Shown here piece after piece: positions 25,224 through 34,111 of a stretch of 64,000 bases of DNA. Made by a program: the position numbers and the translations under genes. Position 1 is the first letter of the stretch; every line of letters begins with the position of its first letter. This DNA is from Alicyclobacillus kakegawensis NBRC 103104 (GTDB taxonomy: Bacteria; Bacillota; Bacilli; Alicyclobacillales; Alicyclobacillaceae), in NCBI RefSeq assembly GCF_001552655.1, contig NZ_BCRP01000005.1, forward strand, positions 124,001-188,000. The letters run 5' to 3'. The notes beneath the pieces are model-generated. The model worked only from the letters and a program-made list of their open reading frames with translations. It had not been told where the DNA came from and did no database searches.

Positions 25224-25512
25224 CGCCTGCACTCCTCCTTCCTTGGCAACTTGTCTTCAAGGTATGCAGGCGACACGCTCGCGCGTGGACAGGCAACCTG
25301 TGTCTTGGCCCGTCGCCAGCTGCGTGGCTGCCGGGGCAACCCGCCCAGGTAGACGGGCTGTGCGCGCGGGGAGCTGGCAGACGCGGATACGCGCGTCCGA
25401 AGGGAGATGTCCAGGCCTGGTGGGCCTGGGACCTGTGTTACAATGGGCGTAGCCATGAACGGGCAGACCAGGGGGCAGCCTGCAGCGTGGAAAAAAGAGG
25501 TGGCACATTCGC

Positions 25513-26031
25513 ATGGGAGACCGACACGAGCGGCAGCAGAAGCTGATGCAGATTTTGCACAACAGCCAAAGACCCGTGACCGGATCGGACCTGGCCGAGG
25601 CGCTGGGCGTCACCCGCCAGGTTGTGGTGCACGAAATTGCCCTGCTGCGGGCGCAGGGCATGGACATCGTGTCGACCCCGCGCGGCTACCTGTTCGAATC
25701 GCACCCAGCCCCCGCCCAGCGCAGCGTGCTCGCGGTCTATCACCCGCCTGAGCTGACGCGCAAGGAACTGATGACGCTGGTCGACTTTGGCATCCGCGTG
25801 CTGGACGTGCTGGTGGAGCATCCGCTCTACGGCGAGCTGCGCGGCTCCCTGCGGTTGGCGTCGCGCCGCGATGTGGAACTGTTTCTCCAACAGGTACGGG
25901 CGTCCGGGGCGACGCTGCTCTCCACTTTAACAGACGGGCACCATTTGCACACGGTGGAATACGAGGACATCGGGGCCTTGACCGAGGCCATCGCACAGTT
26001 GCGCAGGCAAGGGATTCACGTCTACGAATAG
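25513..26031 (+). CDS. niaR: NAD biosynthesis repressor, NiaR/YrxA (HTH + 3H domain)
   Basis: 172 residues. The N-terminal HTH is RQQKLMQILHNSQRPVTGSDLAEAL to about residue 55. The C-terminal 3H domain carries its conserved histidines in VYHPPEL, VEHPLYGEL and DGHHLHTV, which bind metal and nicotinate. The family represses NAD synthesis and niacin uptake genes when nicotinic acid is present. ATG 25513 follows AGAGGTGG. The nad genes themselves are not adjacent. An older name for the family is nadR/yrxA. Confidence 0.9.
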   Translation: MGDRHERQQKLMQILHNSQRPVTGSDLAEALGVTRQVVVHEIALLRAQGMDIVSTPRGYLFESHPAPAQRSVLAVYHPPELTRKELMTLVDFGIRVLDVLVEHPLYGELRGSLRLASRRDVELFLQQVRASGATLLSTLTDGHHLHTVEYEDIGALTEAIAQLRRQGIHVYE

Positions 26032-26155
26032 GTGCCGGAGGCCGGAACACCCACATCCCGGTTTTCCTGATACCCCGGCTTGGAAGGAGGGAATGTAGGC
26101 CCAATCATGCCTGCCGTCCCAGCGATCCCCCGCACGCCCCCACGCACCGCCTCAC

Positions 26156-27100
26156 TCAGCGAAAGACGATGGTCTTGTTGCCGTGCAGGAGAATCCGGTC
26201 CTCCAAGTGCCACTGCACGGCACGGGCCAGTACCGTACGCTCGACGTGGCGGCCGATGCGCTTGAGGTCATCCGCGCTCATGCGGTGATCCACCCGCTCC
26301 ACGTCCTGCTCGATAATCGGGCCTTCGTCCAACTCCTCGGTCACGTAGTGGGCAGTCGCCCCTATCAGCTTCACTCCCCTATCGTACGCGCGCTGATACG
26401 GGTTACGGCCGATGAACGCCGGCAAGAACGAATGGTGAATGTTGATGATGCGCCCCGGCCAGGCGTGTACAAACTGCGGCGAGAGAATCTGCATGTAGCG
26501 AGCCAAGACCACCACCTCGGCGCCGACTTGCTCCAGAATCGCCTGCGCCTTGGCCTCTGCCTCGGGTTTCGTCTCGCTGCTGACCGGGATGTGGTGGAAA
26601 GGGATGCGATGCTGCTCCGCCAGCTCGCGGGCATCTGGGTGGTTGCTGACAATCGCCCGGATGTCCGTGAACAACTCACCCATCTGCCAGCGCCAGAGCA
26701 ACTCCGTCAGGCAGTGCAGCTCGCGTGAGACAAACACCACCATCCGTTTGGGCACCGCCGCCAGCGACACCTCCCACCGCATGTCAAACCGGTCCGCCAC
26801 CTCGGCAAAGGCGGTCCGAAAGCCGGCCATGTCCGCAGCGATTCCCGGCATGTCAAACTCCACGCGCAGGAAGAAGCGCCCCGCCTCCGGGTGGGTGCTG
26901 TATTGGTCGGACTGGACAATGTTCGCCCCTTGTGAAAACAGGAACTGCGAAACCGCCGCAACGATGCCCGGCTGGTCGGGACAGACCACGCGCAACCGCG
27001 CACGTTCGCCGTGCTGCCCGCTGCCGCGGCTGGCGGAGGCCGCAAGCGTTCCTTGGCCTTGGAATGAGTTCGACTGGTCGGCTTTCATCGTCAACGACAT
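26156..27100 (-). CDS. purU: Formyltetrahydrofolate deformylase
   Basis: 314 residues. An N-terminal ACT domain (VCPDQPGIVAAVSQFLFSQG, about 39-110) precedes a formyltransferase-like catalytic domain with the Asn-His-Asp set in RIINIHHSFLPAF and GATAHYVTEELDEGPIIEQD. The enzyme hydrolyses 10-formyl-THF to formate and THF, balancing the one-carbon pool. ATG 27100 follows GGAGGA. The first 30 residues are polar, non-conserved and longer than in E. coli PurU. The gene stands alone. Confidence 0.93.
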   Translation of the reverse strand: MSLTMKADQSNSFQGQGTLAASASRGSGQHGERARLRVVCPDQPGIVAAVSQFLFSQGANIVQSDQYSTHPEAGRFFLRVEFDMPGIAADMAGFRTAFAEVADRFDMRWEVSLAAVPKRMVVFVSRELHCLTELLWRWQMGELFTDIRAIVSNHPDARELAEQHRIPFHHIPVSSETKPEAEAKAQAILEQVGAEVVVLARYMQILSPQFVHAWPGRIINIHHSFLPAFIGRNPYQRAYDRGVKLIGATAHYVTEELDEGPIIEQDVERVDHRMSADDLKRIGRHVERTVLARAVQWHLEDRILLHGNKTIVFR

Positions 27101-27461
27101 TGGCTGAATTCCTCCATCAATTCGTAATCCTGCGCCGGCGACAGGCACCAAAACCCTGTCAGCTGCGGCTGCGCACAATCACGCCATACGCCAATCCGTT
27201 ACAGGACAGTTCTTATATTATGCGTTTTTGCAAGTCTATCGACAAGCAGGTCGCGCAAACGGGGATGGGGACGCGGGCTGGACAACTAGGAACTCTTTCT
27301 ACATTTCGATACATCCAAGGCTGCGCGTGTCCTATGGGACTATCTCCAGAGCAGAGGCATGATAGACCTCGATTGATGACAGTCTTTCATACCGGCGGCA
27401 AGATGGGCTGCGCCGGCGGCCAGACGGCCGCCCTGGCGCCGACAGCACAGGGAGAGCGGCC
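27101..27461. other. Intergenic region, 361 nt
   Basis: No gene or known riboswitch recognised. A small hairpin (GACAGG, 9 nt, CCTGTC; 27138-27158) lies in the purU leader. An A/T-rich patch at 27205-27240 could hold its promoter. A GC hairpin, GGCGGCC-agac-GGCCGCC (27415-27432), follows the hpnB-like stop but lacks a T run. Confidence 0.45.
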
Positions 27462-28691
27462 CTACGCCTGCCTGACAAACGGCCGCCCTTTCCACATGTC
27501 TTTGCCGCCCAACCAGAAGCGGCGCGCCGAATCCATGGTCATCCCCGTGTACAGGAGAGCCGCCAACGGGAGCAGCGGCGCCCACGCCCCGTTCACGCCG
27601 TACCAACGAAGCATCGGCCAGAACGACACCGAGATGAGCAGCCAAGTCGCGGCGCCAAGCGCCAGGGCCCAGGCGTCCGGGGTGGCGGCCACGCCGGCGA
27701 TGAGCCGAATGAACTCGACCATGGCGCACATGGGCGGCAGCAGGTAGAGGAACGTCATGCCGAGGACAACACCCGCCAACAGCCAACCCGAATAACGCAG
27801 CTGGACAAACGCGGAGCGCGCCACCATGCGCCAGATGTCACCGAGCCGCGAATACGACCGCAGACTCAGGACATCGGGGCCCAATCCCAGCCAGATGCGC
27901 CCGCCGCGTCCTTTCACCCAGCGCGCAAGCGCACAGTCGTCAATCAGGGCCGAGCGTATCGGCAGCAACCCGTCGGGCAGGCACGCCCGCCGCACCAGAA
28001 TGCACCCGCCGGCCGCTGCGGCAACCCGGGACTTGTCGCGGTTCACCCAGCGAAACGGGTACAGCTTCGCAAAGAACAGCACAAACGCCGGAATCAACAG
28101 CTTTTCCCAGAAGCAGTCCGCGCGCAGGCGCACCATGCGCGAGACAAGCTGCAAGTCCTCCGCCTCCGCCTTGTCCACCAACGCGCGGATGGAGGTCGGC
28201 GGATGCCAGATGTCGGCGTCCGTGAAGACAAGAAAGGCATCCTCCGCGGACGTGGATAGAAAACCCTGCTGCATGGCCCAAACCTTTCCGGCCCACCCTG
28301 CGGGCAGCGAATCCACCCGCACCACGCTGAGGCGCTCCGCCCGGCCGCAGCTTTGGGCCACATCGCGCGCCACCTCCGCTGTCCCGTCCTCGCTCTGGTC
28401 ATCGACAAGCACCACCCGCAACCTCCCCGGATAATCTTGTCGCAGCAGTCCAGGCAGCGAGCGCGGCAGGATTTCGGCCTCATTGCGGGCCGGGACAATG
28501 ACGCACACCGGCGGGTACCCGCCTGACGCGACAGAACAGGTGTCCCGTTTGTCCGTGGCTGGGACCGCCCTCGCGTCTGCCGGCAGGGCCGCAGGCAGTC
28601 CAATGTGGGTCCGCCAATACCCGCCGTGGGCGCACAGAAGGTACACCCAGGCCGCCAAAGCCAGCACGAGCAGCAGCAACAGCCAGGTCAC
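27462..28691 (-). CDS. hpnB: Hopanoid-associated glycosyltransferase family 2 (HpnB-like)
   Basis: 409 residues. An N-terminal membrane helix (about 2-20) is followed by a GT-A domain: VCVIVPARNEAEILPRSL, VVLVDDQSEDGTAEVA and the DxD in VFTDADIWHPP. The QxxRW-like region is replaced by the SYSRLGDIWRMVARSAFVQLRYSG segment typical of HpnB, and three or four C-terminal helices follow. HpnB proteins are encoded near hopanoid genes in many bacteria, but their exact sugar transfer is not settled. Here no squalene-hopene cyclase is adjacent. Start GTG at 28691. Confidence 0.82.
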   Translation of the reverse strand: MTWLLLLLVLALAAWVYLLCAHGGYWRTHIGLPAALPADARAVPATDKRDTCSVASGGYPPVCVIVPARNEAEILPRSLPGLLRQDYPGRLRVVLVDDQSEDGTAEVARDVAQSCGRAERLSVVRVDSLPAGWAGKVWAMQQGFLSTSAEDAFLVFTDADIWHPPTSIRALVDKAEAEDLQLVSRMVRLRADCFWEKLLIPAFVLFFAKLYPFRWVNRDKSRVAAAAGGCILVRRACLPDGLLPIRSALIDDCALARWVKGRGGRIWLGLGPDVLSLRSYSRLGDIWRMVARSAFVQLRYSGWLLAGVVLGMTFLYLLPPMCAMVEFIRLIAGVAATPDAWALALGAATWLLISVSFWPMLRWYGVNGAWAPLLPLAALLYTGMTMDSARRFWLGGKDMWKGRPFVRQA

Positions 28692-28733
28692 AGCCCATCC
28701 CCCTTTGTGCCGCCGCCTCCACGCCCCTGACCG

Positions 28734-29156
28734 TCAATGGGCAGCGCGACGGCGAAACACCCACCACTTGCTGCCGATGAAGTTGAGCAGCGAGGCAGTC
28801 AAGGAAATGGTGACCTTGATGCCGGCCAAGGGCCACGCGTCTTGCTGCAGCAGCCACAGAAGCCACTCAGACACCCCATAGGAGATTCCGGTGATGGCGG
28901 CAAACCGCACCACCTCGGCCAGATTGGGCAGGCTGCGGCGGCGAAACGTGATATAGCGGTTCCACAGATAACTGTTGCAGATGCTGCATGTGTACGAAAT
29001 CCCCTGGGCGCCCTGCGCATGCCAGTGGCCGAGACGCACCAGGGCAAAAAACGTACCCATGTCGACAGCGGTGTTGAGTGCGCCAACCAAACCAAAGCGC
29101 AGCGATTGGCGAATGGTCGTCTGCGGGCGTTCGCCGCCCCTGGATTTTTCGAGCAT
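28734..29156 (-). CDS. GtrA-family membrane protein (polyprenyl-sugar flippase-like)
   Basis: 140 residues with four hydrophobic helices. It has the family start LRFGLVGALNTAVDMGTFFAL, the central SICNSYLWNRYITFRR and the end LNFIGSKWWVFRR. GtrA proteins are thought to flip polyprenyl-phosphate-linked sugars across the membrane for extracellular glycosylation. It precedes the hpnB-like gene by 42 nt, a likely pair. A second GtrA gene lies at 35165, so the locus has two. Confidence 0.85.
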   Translation of the reverse strand: MLEKSRGGERPQTTIRQSLRFGLVGALNTAVDMGTFFALVRLGHWHAQGAQGISYTCSICNSYLWNRYITFRRRSLPNLAEVVRFAAITGISYGVSEWLLWLLQQDAWPLAGIKVTISLTASLLNFIGSKWWVFRRRAAH

Positions 29157-29375
29157 GTGGCGACCCCCGTGCCCTCGAATCCCCTGTGCAGGTCAGGTGG
29201 TCTCTCTATCCTGACCTGTGCCGGCCTCATGCGGAGCACCGCGAGGCCGACTCGCCGCTGTCAACCCCTCCGCCATCATGATACGACATCCTCGCCGTGG
29301 ACGGTACCGAGGGGCATACCTGGTGGGGAGCAGCACCTCCCCGCTTCAGACCGCGCAAGGTTCCCCAGGCCCGCC

Positions 29376-30512
29376 CTATGGTCGACCGCCCTGCTGGCGG
29401 TCCTGGCGTTGTTGCCGCTCATACGCTGCAATCGCCCGGTGTTTGGCCGTGCGCCACAGGAACACACCCGCCGCCACGAGGAGCAGCACCAGCACCGCCG
29501 CCCCATATTGCCACCAGGAGCGCGAAGCTCGCGGCGCCGGCTTCCCGGTGGCCTCGTGGTACGCTTGTTCCTGCGGCTGACCAATGGTCAGCGTCCGGGT
29601 GGCGGCCACCGTTCGTCCGGCGGCATGGGCGGTCAGCCGGACCGTGTACCTGCCCGCCGGCGGCATCGCCTGGAGCGGCACCGGATAGGTGATGGCCGTT
29701 TTCGGAGCCATCGTGAAGGGCCCAAACGATCCCGCTTGAACCGTATCCCCGTTTTCGTTCACCAGCGCATACCTGCCAGTGAGCCCCTTCAACACCGCCG
29801 CCGCCTGGTTGCTCATGCCAATCCGCAGCTGCTCGCCGGTGGAGACCGGCGCCACATCCGCGCGGCCGAAGGCGAACCGCGGAGGGACGGTGTGCGGCAG
29901 GTTCAACGCTATCGCAACCGCCATGTTGAAGCGGTTCTGAATGATGATGGCCGTCTGGTTCCCTGCAACCCGCGCCGTGCTCTCTGTGCTGGCCCCGGAC
30001 GCGCTGAACACCACACCGCCCAGATACGTCCCGGCATCGACGTTGGGCACCTTCACCTCAATCGGCACGCGAACGCTCCCACTCGCCGGCAGGCGAATGC
30101 TGGCGGGCAGAGAGATGCGGCTGGCCAACGCGAACGAGTGGTCAAGCAGCCGCGATCCCGCAAGTTGGGTTTGTGGGACATACTCGACGCCCCCGTTGGC
30201 CATGGTCAGGCCATTGGCGGACGCCGCCTTGACAGTCACCGGCTGGCGCGTGAGGTTGTGCACCTGCATCTGCAGGCGCAGGGTCTGCCCCGGCTGGACG
30301 TGGACATCGAAATACCCGGTCACCCCGTGAACCTGCTGCCCGTTGAGGACGGGGGTGACAGCAAACGGGAGCGAGGCACCGGGCGCCCCGCCCGGCTGGC
30401 CGGCAGCCAGCGCGGTGTTGACGGCCAGCGCGCTGGCACCGAGAAAGGCAGTTGCTGCGAGGCCCCATCTCAGCCTGCGGCCGGCCAGGTTTCGGCGTAT
30501 TCGTGAATGCAT
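29376..30512 (-). CDS. DUF916/DUF3324-type cell-surface protein (WxL partner)
   Basis: 378 residues: signal peptide (RRLRWGLAATAFLGASALA, cleavage near ALAA), two immunoglobulin-like beta domains (about 20-165 and 180-295), a membrane helix (WWQYGAAVLVLLLVAAGVFLW) and a basic cytoplasmic tail. This is the architecture of the DUF916-DUF3324 proteins always encoded with WxL proteins in lactobacilli, enterococci and Listeria, thought to bind peptidoglycan or WxL partners. ATG 30512 is used because GGAG is 9 nt upstream. The WxL gene is 138 nt upstream. Confidence 0.8.
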   Translation of the reverse strand: MHSRIRRNLAGRRLRWGLAATAFLGASALAVNTALAAGQPGGAPGASLPFAVTPVLNGQQVHGVTGYFDVHVQPGQTLRLQMQVHNLTRQPVTVKAASANGLTMANGGVEYVPQTQLAGSRLLDHSFALASRISLPASIRLPASGSVRVPIEVKVPNVDAGTYLGGVVFSASGASTESTARVAGNQTAIIIQNRFNMAVAIALNLPHTVPPRFAFGRADVAPVSTGEQLRIGMSNQAAAVLKGLTGRYALVNENGDTVQAGSFGPFTMAPKTAITYPVPLQAMPPAGRYTVRLTAHAAGRTVAATRTLTIGQPQEQAYHEATGKPAPRASRSWWQYGAAVLVLLLVAAGVFLWRTAKHRAIAAYERQQRQDRQQGGRP

Positions 30513-30650
30513 ACACATCGGCTCCGTCCGTTCGGTTTTGTCGTCCTGCGCGGCACTTGCGCAGGAGGCGCTTCCCCCGCCTGTCTGGGGCAGGCACAAA
30601 AAATTCACCGGGACGGGACGTCCCGGTGGCGGGCGAGACCCTTTTTCTCC

Positions 30651-31313
30651 TTACACCCCGGACGTGAGGTTCCAGGTGATAGTAGCATAAAACTGGGTAG
30701 GCCCGTTGTTCACGGACGGATCGACCGTCGGCACGCTGGGAGGGACGTGCAGCCCCAGCGTGATCGCACCCAGGTTCCACTTCCCCATGCCAAAATTGTT
30801 CCCCGCAGACAACAGCGTCACCTGCCCCTTACCGAGCGGGATGGCACTGGCTGCGTTGTTTGTCGGAGGGTTGGATTGGTCCGGATAGGCGGGCGATACC
30901 GAGTCAATCTTCAAAGAGAGATCGGATGCGGGAATGGTCAAGTGGGCGTGGCCGCCCGCTTCACGCAAATCATCGGATGATACTGATAATTGCCACCCCT
31001 GGCCGGTCCCGCGGTCATCGATGACCCCTGCGCCGGTGATGGTCGCCAAGGTGCCCGACACGCCGTCATCCCCGACCGTGAGGGGGCTTGCGGCCGGCGT
31101 CAGCTGTGCGTCACCAAAATCGAGCGCCAGACTGCCGCCCTGAATCCACACCGGCGCGGTCGTGGATCCCGCCACCTGCGCGCTCCCACCGTCGCTTTGA
31201 TTCCCGCGTCCATTGCCGGAATCAACATCAGCCCAGGCGGTGCTCAGGCACAATCCCAGCGTGCCAACCGCCCCAGCACCCGCGGCCGCAAGGCGCCGCC
31301 ACTTCTCTTGCAT
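30651..31313 (-). CDS. WxL-domain surface protein
   Basis: 220 residues: signal peptide (AAAGAGAVGTLGLCLSTAWA), then one beta-rich WxL domain. The proximal motif is GQGWQLSVSSDDL and the distal one FYATITWNLTSGV, at the very C-terminus as the family requires. WxL domains attach proteins non-covalently to peptidoglycan. ATG 31313 follows GAGAGGTG. It is first in the operon with the DUF916-type partner, downstream of a tandem-palindrome control region. WxL proteins are best known from lactic acid bacteria, so their presence here is notable. Confidence 0.8.
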   Translation of the reverse strand: MQEKWRRLAAAGAGAVGTLGLCLSTAWADVDSGNGRGNQSDGGSAQVAGSTTAPVWIQGGSLALDFGDAQLTPAASPLTVGDDGVSGTLATITGAGVIDDRGTGQGWQLSVSSDDLREAGGHAHLTIPASDLSLKIDSVSPAYPDQSNPPTNNAASAIPLGKGQVTLLSAGNNFGMGKWNLGAITLGLHVPPSVPTVDPSVNNGPTQFYATITWNLTSGV

Positions 31314-31717
31314 TTTCTCGACACCTCTCTCGTAGGAAATCCTAGCAATTAGGAAAAATCCTAGAATCGAAAGAGGTCGGTTGCACTACTCGCTCCCCCG
31401 AATCCAAGTGCCCAAATACAGATTCGGCTTCATCACTCCCTGCTTTGGCATAAAGTATATAGGTTGTCTGACCCAGCGACAAGATGGAACAAATTGTTTC
31501 GTGGCTCTGAAATGTTGTACCTTTCAATTATAATTTTCAACGACTTCGCCCTCGCTGCCCATCCCAAGATACGCGACAACGGGTTCCGAGCGCTCGCCTT
31601 CAGCAAACCTTCAGTTTCCCTTCAACCGAGTTTCAGGTGTGTGTCCCATCATGCAGCTTGGGCCCAGCCGGCCCTTGCTGGGTCCCGTTTCTTACCATGC
31701 CCGTAGGAGTGGAGCAC
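31314..31717. other. Divergent intergenic region, 404 nt
   Basis: Separates the leftward WxL operon from the rightward glycosylation operon. It is clearly more A/T-rich (31340-31640) than the coding DNA, as expected for promoters. It contains the tandem palindromes at 31333-31363. No extra gene with a good ribosome site is seen. Confidence 0.5.
31333..31363 (-). promoter_or_regulatory. Two tandem TAGGA/TCCTA palindromes
   Basis: TAGGA-aa-TCCTA (31333-31344) and TAGGA-aaaa-TCCTA (31350-31363) lie next to each other, 20-50 nt upstream of the WxL gene. The repeated AAATCCTAG is 19 nt apart. Likely a regulator binding site. Confidence 0.5.
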
Positions 31718-34111
31718 ATGGAGCATAGACGAAACCCGCGCTGGCGGCTGCATCACCTCATACTCGCAGCCATCCTTGCGCTCTCCGCGTTTCTCAACCT
31801 GTACGGCTTGAACCAGGAGGGCTACGGCAACGAGTACTATGCGGCTGCCGTCAAGAGCATGCTCATGAACTGGCACAACTTCTTTTTCAATTCCTTCGAT
31901 CCGAACGGCTTCATCACCATCGACAAGCCGCCTGTGGACTTTTGGATCCAGGCGCTGTTCGCGTGGGTGTTTGGTTTCCACGGGTGGGCGCTGATGTTGC
32001 CCCAGGCCCTGGCCGGCATCGGTTCGGTAGCGCTGCTGTACCACCTGGTGCGCCGTGTGTTCGGCATCGCCGCCGGCCTCATCGCTGCCCTGGTGATGGC
32101 GCTCACCCCGATTGCTGTGGCCGTGCAGCGCACCAACCAGGTGGACGGCCTGCTCGTCTTCGTCATGTTGCTGGCCGCCTGGTGCCTGTTCCGGGCGCTG
32201 GAGACGCGACGGCTGCGCTGGTTGATGGGGGTGGCCGTATTCATCGGCCTTGGTTTCAACATCAAGATGATGGAAGCCTACCTCATGCTGCCGGCCGTCT
32301 ACCTGACCTACCTGCTGGCCCGGCGCCTCCGTTGGCGCAGGAAGCTCCTGCAGTTGGCCGCCATGACGGGCGTGTTGGCCGCGGTGTCCTTCTCCTGGGC
32401 GGTGGCCGTCGACGCCACCCCGGCCAGTGAACGGCCGTACGTCGGCAGCACGCAGACGAACAACGAGATGGAACTTATCTTCGGTTACAACGGATTGGAG
32501 CGCCTGACTGGACAGATGCACGGCGCATCAGGCGCAAACAGCGCGCCGATGCAGGCGGCCTCCAGCGCGTCTGGCTCGGCCGGCACGGTCTCAAGCGCCA
32601 GGGAACAGGTGGGTGCTGGCACCAGCCCATGGCGCACGGGCGGGACGGGAGGCCAAGCCACAGCCGAGCGCTCAGGCTGGCTGCGCGGCGGCATGGGCGG
32701 AGGCGGCATGTTCAACACCGGCAGGCCCGGTCCGCTGCGGCTGTTCCAGTCCGAGCTAGGCGGGCAAATCGGATGGCTGTTGCCGATAGCGCTCGTCTCC
32801 TTGGTGGCGCTGCTGCGGCGCGTGCGCTGGCGCCGGCCGCTCAGCCGGCGTGAACAACACGCTGTGTTCTGGGCCGCCTGGTTGCTGCCGATGGCAGTGT
32901 TCTTCAGCATCGCGGGCTTCTTCCATCAGTACTACTTGATCACGATGGCCCCGGGCATCGCCGCCCTGACGGGTGCCGGGTTTGCCCAAATGTGGCGAGA
33001 CGCGCGGGCTAACAGCCGCTGGCGCTGGGTGATCCCGGCCGCGGCCCTGGTCGACTTTGTCTACCAGGTGACATTGGTCCTGCCCTACCCGCAGGTGCGC
33101 GTTCCACTGATTGCCGGAGGCGCAATCCTGCTCGCCCTGTTCGCGCTCGCGATCTGGCGCGCCCTGCGGCAGCCAACCGCGCACGCACCCGGCTTCCGCC
33201 CGGAGGCATCCGGATTTCGGCCCGCCGCTCCGAACGCGGCAGGCTTGGGCCTGCGGCGGGCCGGAGCGGCGGCCGGTGTGGCAGCGTTGCTCGTCGCCCC
33301 TGGCTACTGGGCATTCACCCCCATCCAGTACGGGGTGAACGCGGTCATGCCAGCGGCCGGCCCGACCGGGACGTTCACCCGCACCAGCCTGCCCTTCTTC
33401 GCAGCGACCGGGCAGAGAGGAAACTTCCAGCCAGGCCGTTGGGTGGGCCGGTTTTCTAGCGGGGAAACAGGCGGCTCCCCCGGAAGCAGTTGGAACGGAG
33501 CAGCCGGTAGGCGCTTTGGCCGCGGCTACTTTGCCGGCGGCGCGCGCGGGTACAGCGGGGCTTTCCCCGGCGCCACCAACGGCGGCAGCTTCCCAGGCGC
33601 AAGCGGCAGTGCCAACAGCGGCCTCGGCAACGGACCGGACGGGAGCAAGCGCGGGTTGAGCGACGTCCAAACGGTGGACAGCGCACTGATAAAATACCTG
33701 GAGCGCCACTACAAGGCCTCGGCCGGGGCGTATCTGGTGGCGACGCAGAACGCCAACCAGGCCGCGCCCATCATCCTCCAAACCGGTCTGCCGGTCATGG
33801 CGATGGGCGGCTTTTCGGGGTCGGACCCGGCCGTAACCGTCCAGGAACTGCAGCAGTTGACCCAATCCGGCAAGCTGCGCTACTTTTTGATTCAATCAAG
33901 CGGGCGGTTTGGCGGGCAATCGCAGGTCACCCAGTGGATCCTCCAACACTGCAAGGTGGTACCGGAATCAGCCTGGACCTCGTCGTCCGCATCCACCGGA
34001 TCGTCGACTCAATCCGCTGCGGCCGGCCGGAATGCGGCTTCCGCGCAGGGGCAGGGTGGATTTTTGAGACAGGGAGGCGCACAGCTGTATGAATACACCG
34101 GCTCCAAATGA
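31718..34111 (+). CDS. GT39-type membrane glycosyltransferase (YkcB-like)
   Basis: 797 residues with a dozen or more helices. The N-terminal GYGNEYYAAAVKSM holds the acidic active-site pattern of GT-C enzymes; ITIDKPPVDFW and PYVGSTQTNNEMELIFGYNGLERLTG are signatures of the YkcB/YkcA group. Such enzymes use a polyprenyl-phosphate sugar on the outer face. Two low-complexity Gly/Ser/Ala/Arg stretches (about 270-340 and 570-640) and a C-terminal globular domain lie outside. ATG 31718 follows TAGGAGTGG. It overlaps the GT2 gene that should make its donor. Confidence 0.87.
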   Translation: MEHRRNPRWRLHHLILAAILALSAFLNLYGLNQEGYGNEYYAAAVKSMLMNWHNFFFNSFDPNGFITIDKPPVDFWIQALFAWVFGFHGWALMLPQALAGIGSVALLYHLVRRVFGIAAGLIAALVMALTPIAVAVQRTNQVDGLLVFVMLLAAWCLFRALETRRLRWLMGVAVFIGLGFNIKMMEAYLMLPAVYLTYLLARRLRWRRKLLQLAAMTGVLAAVSFSWAVAVDATPASERPYVGSTQTNNEMELIFGYNGLERLTGQMHGASGANSAPMQAASSASGSAGTVSSAREQVGAGTSPWRTGGTGGQATAERSGWLRGGMGGGGMFNTGRPGPLRLFQSELGGQIGWLLPIALVSLVALLRRVRWRRPLSRREQHAVFWAAWLLPMAVFFSIAGFFHQYYLITMAPGIAALTGAGFAQMWRDARANSRWRWVIPAAALVDFVYQVTLVLPYPQVRVPLIAGGAILLALFALAIWRALRQPTAHAPGFRPEASGFRPAAPNAAGLGLRRAGAAAGVAALLVAPGYWAFTPIQYGVNAVMPAAGPTGTFTRTSLPFFAATGQRGNFQPGRWVGRFSSGETGGSPGSSWNGAAGRRFGRGYFAGGARGYSGAFPGATNGGSFPGASGSANSGLGNGPDGSKRGLSDVQTVDSALIKYLERHYKASAGAYLVATQNANQAAPIILQTGLPVMAMGGFSGSDPAVTVQELQQLTQSGKLRYFLIQSSGRFGGQSQVTQWILQHCKVVPESAWTSSSASTGSSTQSAAAGRNAASAQGQGGFLRQGGAQLYEYTGSK

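Noticed and set aside
27101-27240. A folate, purine or glycine riboswitch before purU
   Set aside because: None of the conserved cores of these classes can be seen; only a short 6-bp hairpin is present.
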